A stretch of DNA of 59,155 nt from DATBDN01 sp036269895 (GTDB taxonomy: Bacteria; Actinomycetota; Thermoleophilia; Solirubrobacterales; Thermoleophilaceae), in contig DATBDN010000150.1 of assembly GCA_036269895.1 (NCBI GenBank), forward strand, positions 1 through 59,155, written 5' to 3'. Below the pieces are notes generated by a model. It had not been told where the DNA came from. It searched no databases and was given only the letters and a program-made list of their open reading frames with translations. Every line of letters starts with the position of its first letter. Within the stretch, counting starts at the first letter, position 1. Shown here piece after piece: positions 23,502-32,252 of this stretch. The translations under genes were made by a program, and so were the position numbers.

Positions 23502-25069
23502 GGCAAGCGGAAACTCAGATCCGCCACCACGTCCTCGACGTCCATCTGCGCCTTCTGCAACTTGCCCGCGTAGTCCCAGTTCATCGACTGCCAGCGCGTG
23601 AACTGGTCGAGCACCCAGATGCCCGACTGGCGTGAGCCGTTGCCGCTCTTGCCGTTCCCCCCGAACGGCAGGTGGGCCTCGGCACCGGAGGTCGAGTTGT
23701 TGATCGAGACCATGCCCGCCGACACGCGCTCGCGGAATTGGAACGCCGCCTTCGGGTCGTTCGTGTAGATCGCGGACGAGAGGCCGTAGCCGTGGCCGTT
23801 GGCAAGTGCGATCGCCTCGTCGAAGTCGCCGAACTTCATGACGCCCACGATCGGGCCGAAGGTCTCGTTCAGGTAGAGGTCGTCGTCCGGGCGGACGCCG
23901 GAGACGATCGTCGGGTGGTCGTAGATGCCTGCGTCGGGGTCGCCGACGAAGCCGGCGCGCGGCGAATCCGCGCTGATGCGGCCGACAGCGCTCGAGCCGT
24001 GCACCGAGTGGTGGTCCTTGATCCAGTCGAGCCAGTCTTGGAACCGCTCGTGGAAGCGCTCGCTCATCATCGGTCCGTAGAGGACCTCCTGCGTCGGGTC
24101 GCCGATGGGAGCGGCCTCGACGGCTGCTGCGAAGCGCTCGAGGAATTCGTCGTGGATCGACTCGTGCGCGATCACCGTGCCGAGCGAGGTACAGCGCTGG
24201 CCGGCGGTGCCAAAGCCGGAGAAGAGCGCGCCCTCGACTGCCAGCTCCAGGTCGGCATCGGGCATGACCACCAGCGGGTTCTTGCCGCCAAGCTCAAGGC
24301 ACGGCGACTGCAGGTGGCGGCCCGCAAGCTCGCCGATCCTGCGCCCGACCTCGGACGAGCCGGTGAACCCGACCTTGTCGACCAGGCCGTCTCCCAGCGC
24401 CCGCTCGAGCCCGTCGAAGGCCGCTGGGCCCTCGCACTGCACGATGTTCAGGACGCCCTCGGGCAGCCCGCCGTGCAGGAACAGCTCAGCCATCGCCTGC
24501 GCGGACGCCGCGGCGTACTCGGCCGGCTTCCACACCACGGGGTTGCCGCAGAGCAGCGCTGGGACCAGGTACCACGACGGCACGGCGACGGGGAAGTTGC
24601 CGGCGGTGATGATCGCGGACACGCCGACCGGGACGCGGAAGGTGAACAGCTGCTTGTCGTGCATCTCCGACGGGACCGTCTGGCCGTACAGGCGGCGGCC
24701 CTCGCCGAGGAAGAAGTTGCAGGTATCGATGATCTCCTGCACCTCGCCGAGCGACTCGGAGTACGGCTTGCCGATCTCCCGCGTGACCAGGCGCGCGAGC
24801 GCCTCCTTGTTGTCCTCGACCAGGCGGCCGATCTGCTGGATCGCCCGGCCGCGCAACGGAGCCGGAGTGCGCGCCCAGGCCTCTTGCGCGTCGCGCGCGG
24901 CACGGCACGCCTCGACAAACGTGCCGGCGTCGCCCAACTGAATCTCGGCGACGACCTCGTCGGTGTTCGCGGGGTTGACCGATCGCAGGGTGCCGCCAGG
25001 CGCTCCGGAGGCGGCCGAGCCGCCGATCAGCGAGCTGACGGTACGAGCAGGAGAAGTGACGGTGGCCAT
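23498..25069 (-). CDS. Aldehyde dehydrogenase family protein
   Basis: 523 residues, full length. Conserved sites: Asn158 (ITAGNFP), Lys181 (VVWKPAE), Glu259 (CLELGGKNP) and the catalytic Cys293 (GTAGQRCTS). The end contains SGAEAHLPFGGNGKSGNGSR, a style seen in ALDH7-like enzymes, though ALDH7 identity is not certain. It oxidises an aldehyde to an acid with NAD(P). It follows the CoA-transferase gene by 9 bp and overlaps the NTF2-like gene by 4 bp. Confidence 0.92.
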   Translation of the reverse strand: MATVTSPARTVSSLIGGSAASGAPGGTLRSVNPANTDEVVAEIQLGDAGTFVEACRAARDAQEAWARTPAPLRGRAIQQIGRLVEDNKEALARLVTREIGKPYSESLGEVQEIIDTCNFFLGEGRRLYGQTVPSEMHDKQLFTFRVPVGVSAIITAGNFPVAVPSWYLVPALLCGNPVVWKPAEYAAASAQAMAELFLHGGLPEGVLNIVQCEGPAAFDGLERALGDGLVDKVGFTGSSEVGRRIGELAGRHLQSPCLELGGKNPLVVMPDADLELAVEGALFSGFGTAGQRCTSLGTVIAHESIHDEFLERFAAAVEAAPIGDPTQEVLYGPMMSERFHERFQDWLDWIKDHHSVHGSSAVGRISADSPRAGFVGDPDAGIYDHPTIVSGVRPDDDLYLNETFGPIVGVMKFGDFDEAIALANGHGYGLSSAIYTNDPKAAFQFRERVSAGMVSINNSTSGAEAHLPFGGNGKSGNGSRQSGIWVLDQFTRWQSMNWDYAGKLQKAQMDVEDVVADLSFRLP

Positions 25070-25078
25070 GTGTCGATG

Positions 25079-26257
25079 CTAGCCCTGCTGGATTGCGCCG
25101 CGGGCCGCGAGTTCGCGGATCTCGTCGTCGCTCACGCCGCACTCGCGGAGCACCTCGGCGGTGTGCTGGCCCAGCAGCGGCGGCGCCTCCGGCACCGGCA
25201 TCCCCGCGGTGCGGATGGGCGATCCGATCAGTGGCAACGCTCCGCTCGTCGGATGCTCCACGACCACGCGCGGATCGCGCCCCGCGTCGGTCGCGGCGTC
25301 GATTGCATCCAGCACGCCGCGGATCTTCCCGGCGGGAACGCCTGCTGCGTCCAGCCGCGCAGCCCATTCGTCGGCGGCACGCGTCGCGAACAGTGCGTCC
25401 AGCTCTGCGATCAGGTCCTCACGGCCTTCCACGCGCGAAGCGTTTGTCGGGTACTGCTCGGCCAGGTCGGGTCGCTCGATCGCGTCGCACATGCGCCGGA
25501 AGAGGCCGTCGTTGGCCGCGGCCACGGCGACCCAGCCGTCCGCCGTGCGGAACGGCTGGTAGGGGACGATGTGCGGATGCGCGTTGCCGTAGCTGCGCGG
25601 CTCCTCCCCGGTCACCAGCGCGCCCGACGCGACGTTGACCAACGAGGCCAGCGCGGTGTCCAGCAGCGGCACCTCGATCTGGCGCGCGCCGCCGCCATGC
25701 AGGGCGGCGACGATCGCCACCGCCGCGTGGAGCCCGGTGAGGACGTCCACCATCGCGACGCCGACCTTGGTCGGCTCCTCGCTGCCCGTGATCGCCATCA
25801 GCCCCGACTCAGCCTGAGCGATGAAGTCGTAGCCCGGGCGACCGGGCGGCTGGCGGTCGCTGCCGAAGCCGGTGATCGAGCAGTAGACGAGCCGGTCGTT
25901 CGCCGTGCGCAGCGCCTCGAAGCCGAGCCCTATCGCATCCGCGGCGCCCGCACGGAAGTTCTCGATGACGACATCGGCGCGCTTGCAGAGCTCGACGGCG
26001 AGCTCGAGCGCTCGAGGGTCCTTCAGGTCGAGCGCGACTGAGCGTTTCGAGCGGTTGATCGACAGGTAGTACGCGGATTCAGTGCCTGCATAGGGCGGTC
26101 CCCACGAGCGTGTCTCGTCACCTGCGCCCGGCCGTTCGATCTTCACGACGTCCGCGCCGAGGTCGGCCAGCACCATCGTGCAGTACGGCCCGGCAAGGAC
26201 GCGGGAGAGATCGACGACGCGGAGGCCGTTTAATGGCGGACCGGATGACGGAGTCAC
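25079..26257 (-). CDS. CaiB/BaiF CoA-transferase family III protein
   Basis: 392 residues. Family motifs: GLRVVDLSRVLAGPYCTMVLADLGADVVKIE at the N-terminus, RSWGPPYAGTESAYY, NRSKRSVALDL, and the catalytic Asp144 in GRPGYDFIAQAESG. Moves CoA between carboxylic acids. First gene of the operon with ALDH and two NTF2-like proteins; the likely logic is aldehyde oxidation plus CoA activation of the acid. The GTG start overlaps the divergent DUF6328 start by 25 bp, so the two 5' ends share DNA. Confidence 0.92.
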   Translation of the reverse strand: MTPSSGPPLNGLRVVDLSRVLAGPYCTMVLADLGADVVKIERPGAGDETRSWGPPYAGTESAYYLSINRSKRSVALDLKDPRALELAVELCKRADVVIENFRAGAADAIGLGFEALRTANDRLVYCSITGFGSDRQPPGRPGYDFIAQAESGLMAITGSEEPTKVGVAMVDVLTGLHAAVAIVAALHGGGARQIEVPLLDTALASLVNVASGALVTGEEPRSYGNAHPHIVPYQPFRTADGWVAVAAANDGLFRRMCDAIERPDLAEQYPTNASRVEGREDLIAELDALFATRAADEWAARLDAAGVPAGKIRGVLDAIDAATDAGRDPRVVVEHPTSGALPLIGSPIRTAGMPVPEAPPLLGQHTAEVLRECGVSDDEIRELAARGAIQQG

Positions 26258-26718
26258 GTCCGGAGCATGACGAGGAGTCGCGTCAAGAGCGTGTCAACCG
26301 CGAGCTGATCGAGCTGCTCAACGAGCTCCGCGTCGCGCTTCCGGGCGTGCAGGTGCTGTTCGCATTCCTCCTGACGGTGCCGTTCTCGAACGGCTACAAG
26401 CGCATCACCAACTTCCAGAAGAACGTCTACTTCGCAATCCTGGTGGCGACCGCGATCTCGACGGCCTGCTTCATCGTGCCGACGGCCTACCACCGCCTGA
26501 ACTTCCGCAAGAGCGAGAAGGAGCAGATCCTCCTCAGCTCCAACAAGTTCGCCGTCGCCGGCATCATGTTCCTCGCGGTGTCGATGTCGGGAGTGATGGT
26601 GCTGATCACCGACATCATCTATTCCCGCGTCGCGGCCGTCGTCGCGGGTTTGCTTGCGCTCGTGCTGTTCGGCGGGCTCTGGGCGGCGCTCCCACTCGTA
26701 CGCCGCAGCGAGGACTGA
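26233..26718 (+). CDS. DUF6328 family membrane protein
   Basis: 161 residues. A charged N-terminal helix (RVNRELIELLNELRVALPGVQVLFAFL) leads into four membrane helices; QVLFAFLLTVPF and FVLILVAT-like helices are typical of DUF6328. The ATG at 26233 is favoured over one at 26245 because GGAGG lies 7 bases before it. Divergent from the CoA transferase, with which it overlaps, and it overlaps the 3' end of the histidine kinase by 100 bp. Function unknown. Confidence 0.85.
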   Translation: MADRMTESRPEHDEESRQERVNRELIELLNELRVALPGVQVLFAFLLTVPFSNGYKRITNFQKNVYFAILVATAISTACFIVPTAYHRLNFRKSEKEQILLSSNKFAVAGIMFLAVSMSGVMVLITDIIYSRVAAVVAGLLALVLFGGLWAALPLVRRSED

Positions 26719-28079
26719 ACGGGCACCGAGAGCCAGACGTCGCTGCCAGTCTCGGTGTTGCGTGCGTGCGCGCTGCCGCCATGGCCACGGGCGATCGCGT
26801 CGACGATCGCCAGCCCGAGTCCGGTTCCTCCGCGCCCGCGGGCGGCGTCGCCGCGGCTGAAGCGCTCGAAAGCGTGGGCGATGAAGGCATCCGGGAACCC
26901 TGGTCCGGCATCCTCCACGTGCAGCTCCACGACGCCATTTCTTCGCCGAGCCGACAGGTGAACGTCGCCGGCGCCGTGGGCAAGCGCATTGTCAACCAGG
27001 TTGCCAAGCGCCTGGCGGATGCGCTCGGCATCCACGGGCGCCTCGAGCCGGCCGTTCAGCTCGACGTCGATCGTGCGCGCGTCGTCGCCGGCGCGCACCG
27101 AAAAGGTGTCGGCGACCTGGCGGACGAGCGGCTCGAGCGGCTGCATCTCCGCGCGCACCGGGAGCCCGCGATCGTCCGCGCGCGCCAGCACCAGCAGGTC
27201 CTCCGCCAGGCGTGTCAGGCGGTCAACCTCCTCGACGGCTGAGCGCACGGCTGCGGACAGCTCGTCGTTCGTGCGCTCGCCGCGCGATGCCAGCTCCAGC
27301 TCGGCCTTGAGGATCGCCAACGGCGTCCGCAACTCATGGCTCGCGTCCGCGACGAATGCGCGCTCGCGCGCGAACGCGCGCTGCAGGCGCGCGAGCATCT
27401 GGTTGAGCGTCTCGCCCAGGCGGCGGATCTCGTCGTGCGCCTCCGGCAGCGGCAGCCGCGCGTCGGCCTCCGCGGCGGAGATCGTGGCCGCGCGCCTGCG
27501 CATCCGCTCGACCGGTCGCAGCGCGCCGCCGATCAACGCGATCGCGGCGGCCGTGGCCAGCAGCAACGCGATCGGCACTCCGATCAGCAGTGCCCGCACG
27601 AGGCTCTCGTTCGCGCGCTCGCGCTCCTTCAGCGTGGTTCCGGCAACGACGATCGGGCCGGTCGCGCTCACCGGACGCGCGATCAGGCGCGCGTGCTTGG
27701 CGATCCCCTGGATGTGCTTCAGCTCGAAGTACACCGGGCCGCGCCGGGCGCGGTTCAGCAGCTTCTGCGGAATGAGCAGCTGGTCGCCCACGGCCTGCGT
27801 CGACGTGAGCACGTGGCCGTCGCGCGCGACCAACTCGCCGAAGCCCTCCTCACGCGTCAGCTCGTCGGTCAGGCTCTTGTAGCTGCGCGACGACAGGACC
27901 GTGGCGGCGATCGCGCGCGAGGAGAGCGCCTGGTCGATCGAGGTGTCGAGCTCGTCCTCGAAGCGGAAGTAGAGGAATAGGCCGGTTCCGATCATCACCA
28001 CGCTCATGACGCCCATCGAGATGAGCGCCAGCTTCAAGCGGATCGGCATGCGGCGGATGACGCCGCCGAGCCTGTTCAT
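26619..28079 (-). CDS. Two-component sensor histidine kinase
   Basis: 486 residues. TM1 (about 15-37), extracytoplasmic sensor (about 40-158), TM2 (about 160-185), HAMP (186-238), dimerisation domain with phospho-acceptor His248 (DASHELRTPLAI), and an ATPase domain with N-box LVDNALAHGAG and G-boxes DAGPGF and GGTGLGLAI. After the ATPase domain a 33-residue Ser/Ala-rich tail runs 100 bp into the convergent DUF6328 gene; the tail may be a late extension. Coupled to the response regulator by ATGA. Confidence 0.94.
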   Translation of the reverse strand: MNRLGGVIRRMPIRLKLALISMGVMSVVMIGTGLFLYFRFEDELDTSIDQALSSRAIAATVLSSRSYKSLTDELTREEGFGELVARDGHVLTSTQAVGDQLLIPQKLLNRARRGPVYFELKHIQGIAKHARLIARPVSATGPIVVAGTTLKERERANESLVRALLIGVPIALLLATAAAIALIGGALRPVERMRRRAATISAAEADARLPLPEAHDEIRRLGETLNQMLARLQRAFARERAFVADASHELRTPLAILKAELELASRGERTNDELSAAVRSAVEEVDRLTRLAEDLLVLARADDRGLPVRAEMQPLEPLVRQVADTFSVRAGDDARTIDVELNGRLEAPVDAERIRQALGNLVDNALAHGAGDVHLSARRRNGVVELHVEDAGPGFPDAFIAHAFERFSRGDAARGRGGTGLGLAIVDAIARGHGGSAHARNTETGSDVWLSVPVQSSLRRTSGSAAQSPPNSTSASKPATTAATRE

Positions 28080-28756
28080 CGGCCACCGTCCGCGCGCAGC
28101 CGGTAGCCGCTGCCCCGAACCGTCTCGATCGACTCGAGGCCGAACGGGCGGTCGAGCTTCTCGCGCAGGTAGCGCACGTAGACGTCGACCACGTTCGAGC
28201 GCTGCTCGTAGGAGTAGTCCCAGGCGTGCTCGAGCAGGTGGAAGCGCGACAGCACGCGGCCAGGCGCGCGCATGAACGTCTCGAGCAGCGCGAACTCCTT
28301 CGCGGACAGGTCCACCATCGTGCCGTCGCGCGCGACGGTGCGGGACGCCGGGTCCAGGCGGATGTCGCCGACCTCGAGCACGACCGGGCGCTCGCTCGGC
28401 CGCCGGCGGAACAGCGCGCGCAGCCGCGCGCTCAGCTCGGCGAGCGAGAACGGCTTCGTCAGGTAGTCGTCGGCGCCGCCGTCGAGTCCGGCGATGCGGT
28501 CCTCGATCGAGTCGCGCGCGGTCAGCATCAACACGGGCGACCAGGTGCCGCGCTCGCGTAGCCGCCTGCAGGTCTCGAAGCCGGAGATGCCGGGCAGCAT
28601 CACGTCCAGCACGATCGCGTCGTACTGCGTGGCGGTTGCACGGACGACGGCGTCCTCACCCGAGGACGCCACATCGACCGCCAAGCCTTCTTCGACGAGT
28701 CCACGCCGGACCAGGCCGGCCATCTTGATCTCGTCCTCGACCACCAGGACGCGCAT
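28076..28756 (-). CDS. OmpR/PhoB-type response regulator
   Basis: 226 residues. Receiver domain with phospho-acceptor Asp51 (AIVLDVMLPG), acidic pocket EDE near residue 8, and LTKPF. The winged-helix output domain has EFALLETFMRAPGRVLSR and VDVYVRYLREKLDRPFG...VRGSGYRL. Overlaps the downstream kinase by 4 bp. The pair resembles envelope-stress systems, but the stimulus cannot be deduced. Confidence 0.95.
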   Translation of the reverse strand: MRVLVVEDEIKMAGLVRRGLVEEGLAVDVASSGEDAVVRATATQYDAIVLDVMLPGISGFETCRRLRERGTWSPVLMLTARDSIEDRIAGLDGGADDYLTKPFSLAELSARLRALFRRRPSERPVVLEVGDIRLDPASRTVARDGTMVDLSAKEFALLETFMRAPGRVLSRFHLLEHAWDYSYEQRSNVVDVYVRYLREKLDRPFGLESIETVRGSGYRLRADGGR

Positions 28757-28806
28757 CGGAGGCGAGCCTACTCGCTCTCATCTTCTTCTCACGACGGTGG
28801 GGTTCC

Positions 28807-29823
28807 ATGGCGTCAACGGTGGACTTCGCCAGCTTCCGTATCGGCTTCGACGAGCGCGACCGCGCCCGTCTTCACGAAATCTGGGACGAGGTCCTCGATT
28901 CGCAGCGCTGGAGCGAGGGCCCGGTCGTCGAGCGCTTCGAGCAGACGTGGTCGCGGTGGAACCAGCTGCCGGCCGTAGCGTTCTCCGGCTGGACGGGCGC
29001 CGCGCTTGCCGCCCTCGAGTTCGCCGCTGTGCGCGGGGAGACCGTCCTGTGCCCGTCGAACACGTTCATGGCCACGCCGCTCGCCGCAGTCGCAGCGGGG
29101 GCGCGCGTCGAGTTCGTCGACTGCAACCGCGAGGACCTCTGCATGTCGTACGACGACTTCGTCGCAAAGGCCGAGAAGCACCGGCCGCGCGCGGTCTTCG
29201 TGGTGCACATCGGCGGCCACATCGCGTTCGACTCGGACCGCATCGCGGCCTGGTGCCGGGATAACGACGTCTTCCTGATCGAGGACTGCGCGCACGCGCA
29301 CGGGGCCGACTGGAACGGTCGCCGCCCCGGCAGCTGGGGCGACATCGGCTTGTGGTCGTTCTACGCCACCAAGACGGTGTCGACCGGCGAGGGTGGGATG
29401 CTCGTCTCGAAGCGCCCGGAGATCGTTGAGTTCGCGCGTGCGTACCGCAACTACGGCAAACCCGATTACGGCGTCCACGGCCTCGGCCTGCGCATGAGCG
29501 AGTTCACCGCTGCGCTTGGTGTTGTGGCAGCTGAGCGGCTGCCCGAGATCGTGGCCTACAAGAACCGCATCGCGCGCGAGCAGCTCGATCCGCTCTACGA
29601 GCGCCGCCTGCAGCTGCCAGCCGGGATGACATCGGGGCTCTACAAGTACATCGTCTTCGAGCCGATCGAGCGCTCGACCGGCAAGGTCTACGACGAGTCG
29701 TGCCACCGCGTGCTCGGCCACGACGTGGTGCTTCCGAACACCGACTGGGTGGCGCAGAACCACTGGTGCGTCCCCCTCTACTACGCCTGGGATTTGGAAC
29801 AGCGGGAGGTTCTAAGCGCATGA
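28807..29823 (+). CDS. DegT/DnrJ/EryC1/StrS-family aminotransferase
   Basis: 338 residues. PLP lysine Lys189 in SFYATKTVSTGEGG; Asp160 in IEDCAHAHGA binds the pyridine nitrogen. TNFMATPLAAV and LGLRMSEFTAALG fit the family. It probably transfers an amino group to a nucleotide-linked keto sugar. Overlaps the epimerase by 4 bp (ATGA), which fits an amino-sugar pathway for envelope glycans. The start is supported by position after the regulator's divergent promoter. Confidence 0.93.
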   Translation: MASTVDFASFRIGFDERDRARLHEIWDEVLDSQRWSEGPVVERFEQTWSRWNQLPAVAFSGWTGAALAALEFAAVRGETVLCPSNTFMATPLAAVAAGARVEFVDCNREDLCMSYDDFVAKAEKHRPRAVFVVHIGGHIAFDSDRIAAWCRDNDVFLIEDCAHAHGADWNGRRPGSWGDIGLWSFYATKTVSTGEGGMLVSKRPEIVEFARAYRNYGKPDYGVHGLGLRMSEFTAALGVVAAERLPEIVAYKNRIAREQLDPLYERRLQLPAGMTSGLYKYIVFEPIERSTGKVYDESCHRVLGHDVVLPNTDWVAQNHWCVPLYYAWDLEQREVLSA

Positions 29824-30758
29824 AGGTCCTGGTAACCGGCGGCTCGGGCTTCATCGGCTCGCATGTCGTGGATGCACTCGTGCAGGCGGGGCACGAGCCG
29901 CGCATCTTCGACGTGATCACCTCGTCGTGGCATGACCCGGCGGAGTTCGACACCTTCACCGGCGACCTCACCGATCCGGAGGCGGTCAAGCACGCGGCGC
30001 GGGGCTGCGATGCGATCGCACACCTGGGCGCGATCGCCGACGTGAGCCACGTTGCGGCGGATCCGGCATACGCGGAGCGCGTCAACGCGGGCGGCACCGC
30101 GAACGTGCTCGAGGCCGCGCGCGCGGAGGGCGTCGGGCGCGTGGTCTATGCGAGCACGATCTGGGTCTACGACGGCTGCGAATCCGACTCGGTCGACGAG
30201 GGTGCGCTGCTGGGCCTGCCGCGCCATCCGTACACGTCGCAGAAGATTGCCGGCGAGATGTACTGCACCTCCTACGCCGAGCTGTACGACGTCGACTACA
30301 CGATCCTGCGCTTCGGGATTCCGTACGGCCCGCGCGCTCGCCCGGCTGCCGTGATCCCGCAGTTCTTCAAGAACGCGCTGGCCGGCCGTCCGCTCACGAT
30401 CGCCGGTGGCGGCAAGCAGTCACGTCGCTTCACGTACGTCGGCGACATCGCGCGTGGCGTTGTCACTGCGCTCGCGCCGCAGGCGCGCAACCGCGTCTAC
30501 AACCTGGCGAGCGAGGAGACGGTCACGATCCTGGAGCTCGCGACGGCCGTGTCCGAGATCGTCGGCGACACCGACATCCTGCACACTCCCGGTCGCGCGG
30601 GCGACTTCCGCGGTGCCGAGATCTCGAGCACGCGCATCGCGCGCGAGCTCGGCTGGCGCGCGACCACGTCGCTCGCCCAGGGCCTCTCGCTCTACTACGG
30701 CTGGCTGAACGCAGAGGCGCCGGTCGACGTGGATCCGGATCCCGATCCCGTCGGCTGA
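29820..30758 (+). CDS. NAD-dependent sugar epimerase/dehydratase
   Basis: 312 residues. Extended SDR: VTGGSGFIGSHV (Rossmann), ASTIWVYDG with the catalytic serine/threonine position, and YTSQK (Tyr138, Lys142). The C-terminus ends in a DPDPDP run that overlaps the convergent deacetylase by 64 bp. With the aminotransferase it probably makes a nucleotide sugar. The exact substrate is unknown. Confidence 0.93.
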   Translation: MKVLVTGGSGFIGSHVVDALVQAGHEPRIFDVITSSWHDPAEFDTFTGDLTDPEAVKHAARGCDAIAHLGAIADVSHVAADPAYAERVNAGGTANVLEAARAEGVGRVVYASTIWVYDGCESDSVDEGALLGLPRHPYTSQKIAGEMYCTSYAELYDVDYTILRFGIPYGPRARPAAVIPQFFKNALAGRPLTIAGGGKQSRRFTYVGDIARGVVTALAPQARNRVYNLASEETVTILELATAVSEIVGDTDILHTPGRAGDFRGAEISSTRIARELGWRATTSLAQGLSLYYGWLNAEAPVDVDPDPDPVG

Positions 30759-31357
30759 AGCGCGCCGAGGATCTCGGGCAGTGCGGCAAGGGTCCGCTGC
30801 CAGGAGTCCTGCGAGCTGTAATGGTCCGCGTCGTGCAGGAGGATCACGTCGCCCGGACCGAGCGTGCGCGTAGCGCGGGCGGCGATGCGCTGCGGTGTCG
30901 TGAACTTGCGCCAGTCCCTGCCCCAGCGCGACCAGAGGAGAGGTTGGAGTCCCCGCTCCCGCACGGCGGCGAGCCCCGCGCCCGAATAGATCCCGAGCGG
31001 CGGCCGGTGGAAGCGCACGCGGCCGATCACCTCGACGGCGCGCTCGAGGTCGTCTCGGATGGCGTCAGCGGAGAGGCGGAGCTGCACACGATGCCGGTAG
31101 CCGTGGATCGCGATCTCGTGCCCGCGCCGCTCGATCTGGGCGGCGACGTCCGGATAGCGCTCGACCTGCTCGCCGATGAGGAAGAAGATCGCTTTGGCGC
31201 CTGCGTCATCGAGCGCATCGAGCACGCGCGGGGTCCCCTCCGGATGCGGGCCGTCGTCGAAGGTGAGCGTCGGCTGCGGCCGGTCGAGACGAAGCGGTAT
31301 GCCGGCTGAGGCCGCGATGCGCGGGACGACGGGAGCGAGCGCGAGCGGCAGCCGCAT
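30695..31357 (-). CDS. Polysaccharide deacetylase (NodB homology)
   Basis: 220 residues. The CE4 metal motif TFDDGPHP (Asp34/Asp35), the HxxxH site HGYRHRV and RPPLGIYS are present. It removes acetyl groups from an envelope or extracellular polysaccharide. No signal peptide is evident; the N-terminus is a short hydrophobic APVVPRIAA stretch that may anchor it. Its Ser/Gly/Thr-rich C-terminal tail overlaps the convergent epimerase by 64 bp. The ATG is 9 bp from the divergent EamA start. Confidence 0.88.
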   Translation of the reverse strand: MRLPLALAPVVPRIAASAGIPLRLDRPQPTLTFDDGPHPEGTPRVLDALDDAGAKAIFFLIGEQVERYPDVAAQIERRGHEIAIHGYRHRVQLRLSADAIRDDLERAVEVIGRVRFHRPPLGIYSGAGLAAVRERGLQPLLWSRWGRDWRKFTTPQRIAARATRTLGPGDVILLHDADHYSSQDSWQRTLAALPEILGALQPTGSGSGSTSTGASAFSQP

Positions 31358-31366
31358 GGGTGCATC

Positions 31367-32239
31367 ATGAGCGTTGCGGCACTCGGCGGTGTCGCATCTG
31401 CCGCGGCTGCCGCCGCCTGCTTCGACGGCGGCCTGGCGGTGCAGGCACTCGATGCACGGCAGGTGCCGCAGGAACATGGCTTGCGGCCGGCGCTGCTCAT
31501 GCGCCTCGTCCGGCGCCCGCGCTGGCTTGCAGCGACCGGTCTGGCATTCCTCGGCTGGCCGTTCCACCTGCTCGCGCTCGCGCTGGCGCCGCTCTCGCTG
31601 GTTCAGCCCACGCTTGCGCTCGGCCTCGTGCTCCTGCTCTACCTCGGCAACCGATTGCTCGGCGAGCGCGTCGGGCGCACCGAGCGGTTCGCGGTCGCCG
31701 GTGTGATCGGCGCCGTGGCCGTGCTCGCCTGGGCGGCTCCGCCCGAGACGAGCCACCACGCGAACGCCACGCGCATCGCGATCGGGCTCGTCCCGCTCGG
31801 CTTGCTCGCGCTCGCGCCGGTCGTGCTGCCCCGCCTCGGCTTGCGCCCGCCCGCTGGGCTGCTGCCATTCGCGAGCGGCGCCGCATATGCCTTCACGGGC
31901 ATCACCAGCAAGCTGCTGGTAGACGACCTGCGCAACGGAGCGCTCGAAGGGGTGCTGCTGTGGGCGGCGCTCACCGGATTGCTCGGGCTCACCGGGTTGC
32001 TCGTCGAGATGTCCGCGCTGCAGCTGAGGCCGGCCACGCACGTGGGCCCCAGCATCTTCGTCGTCCAGGTGACCGTGCCCGTCCTGCTCGCCCCGCTCGT
32101 CAGCGGCGAGAGCTGGTCGAACACACCGCTGTCGGGCGGCGTGATCCTGATTGCCGTTGCCGCGACCGCGATCAGCGCAGTGGTGCTGACCCGCTCACCG
32201 GCTGTCGCTGCGTTCGCCGACCGCGCCGCCGGCGACTAG
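31367..32239 (+). CDS. EamA/DMT-family transporter
   Basis: 290 residues with about ten hydrophobic segments in two halves, typical of DMT transporters. ALAPLSLVQPTLALGLVLLLYLGNRLLGERV is the conserved end of the first half. Divergent from the polysaccharide deacetylase with only 9 bp between start codons, so both probably rely on leaderless or very short leaders. Cargo unknown. Confidence 0.85.
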   Translation: MSVAALGGVASAAAAAACFDGGLAVQALDARQVPQEHGLRPALLMRLVRRPRWLAATGLAFLGWPFHLLALALAPLSLVQPTLALGLVLLLYLGNRLLGERVGRTERFAVAGVIGAVAVLAWAAPPETSHHANATRIAIGLVPLGLLALAPVVLPRLGLRPPAGLLPFASGAAYAFTGITSKLLVDDLRNGALEGVLLWAALTGLLGLTGLLVEMSALQLRPATHVGPSIFVVQVTVPVLLAPLVSGESWSNTPLSGGVILIAVAATAISAVVLTRSPAVAAFADRAAGD

Positions 32240-32252
32240 CCGCACCAGCCCA

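Noticed and set aside
23672..26041. A 789-codon plus-strand frame
   Set aside because: It is exactly antisense to the aldehyde dehydrogenase and CoA-transferase genes, whose catalytic residues are intact; composition is Arg/Asp/Val/Leu typical of antisense frames.
30695..32041. Extended minus-strand frame upstream of the polysaccharide deacetylase
   Set aside because: The extra 5' part is antisense to the EamA transporter. The deacetylase fits its family when started at 31357.
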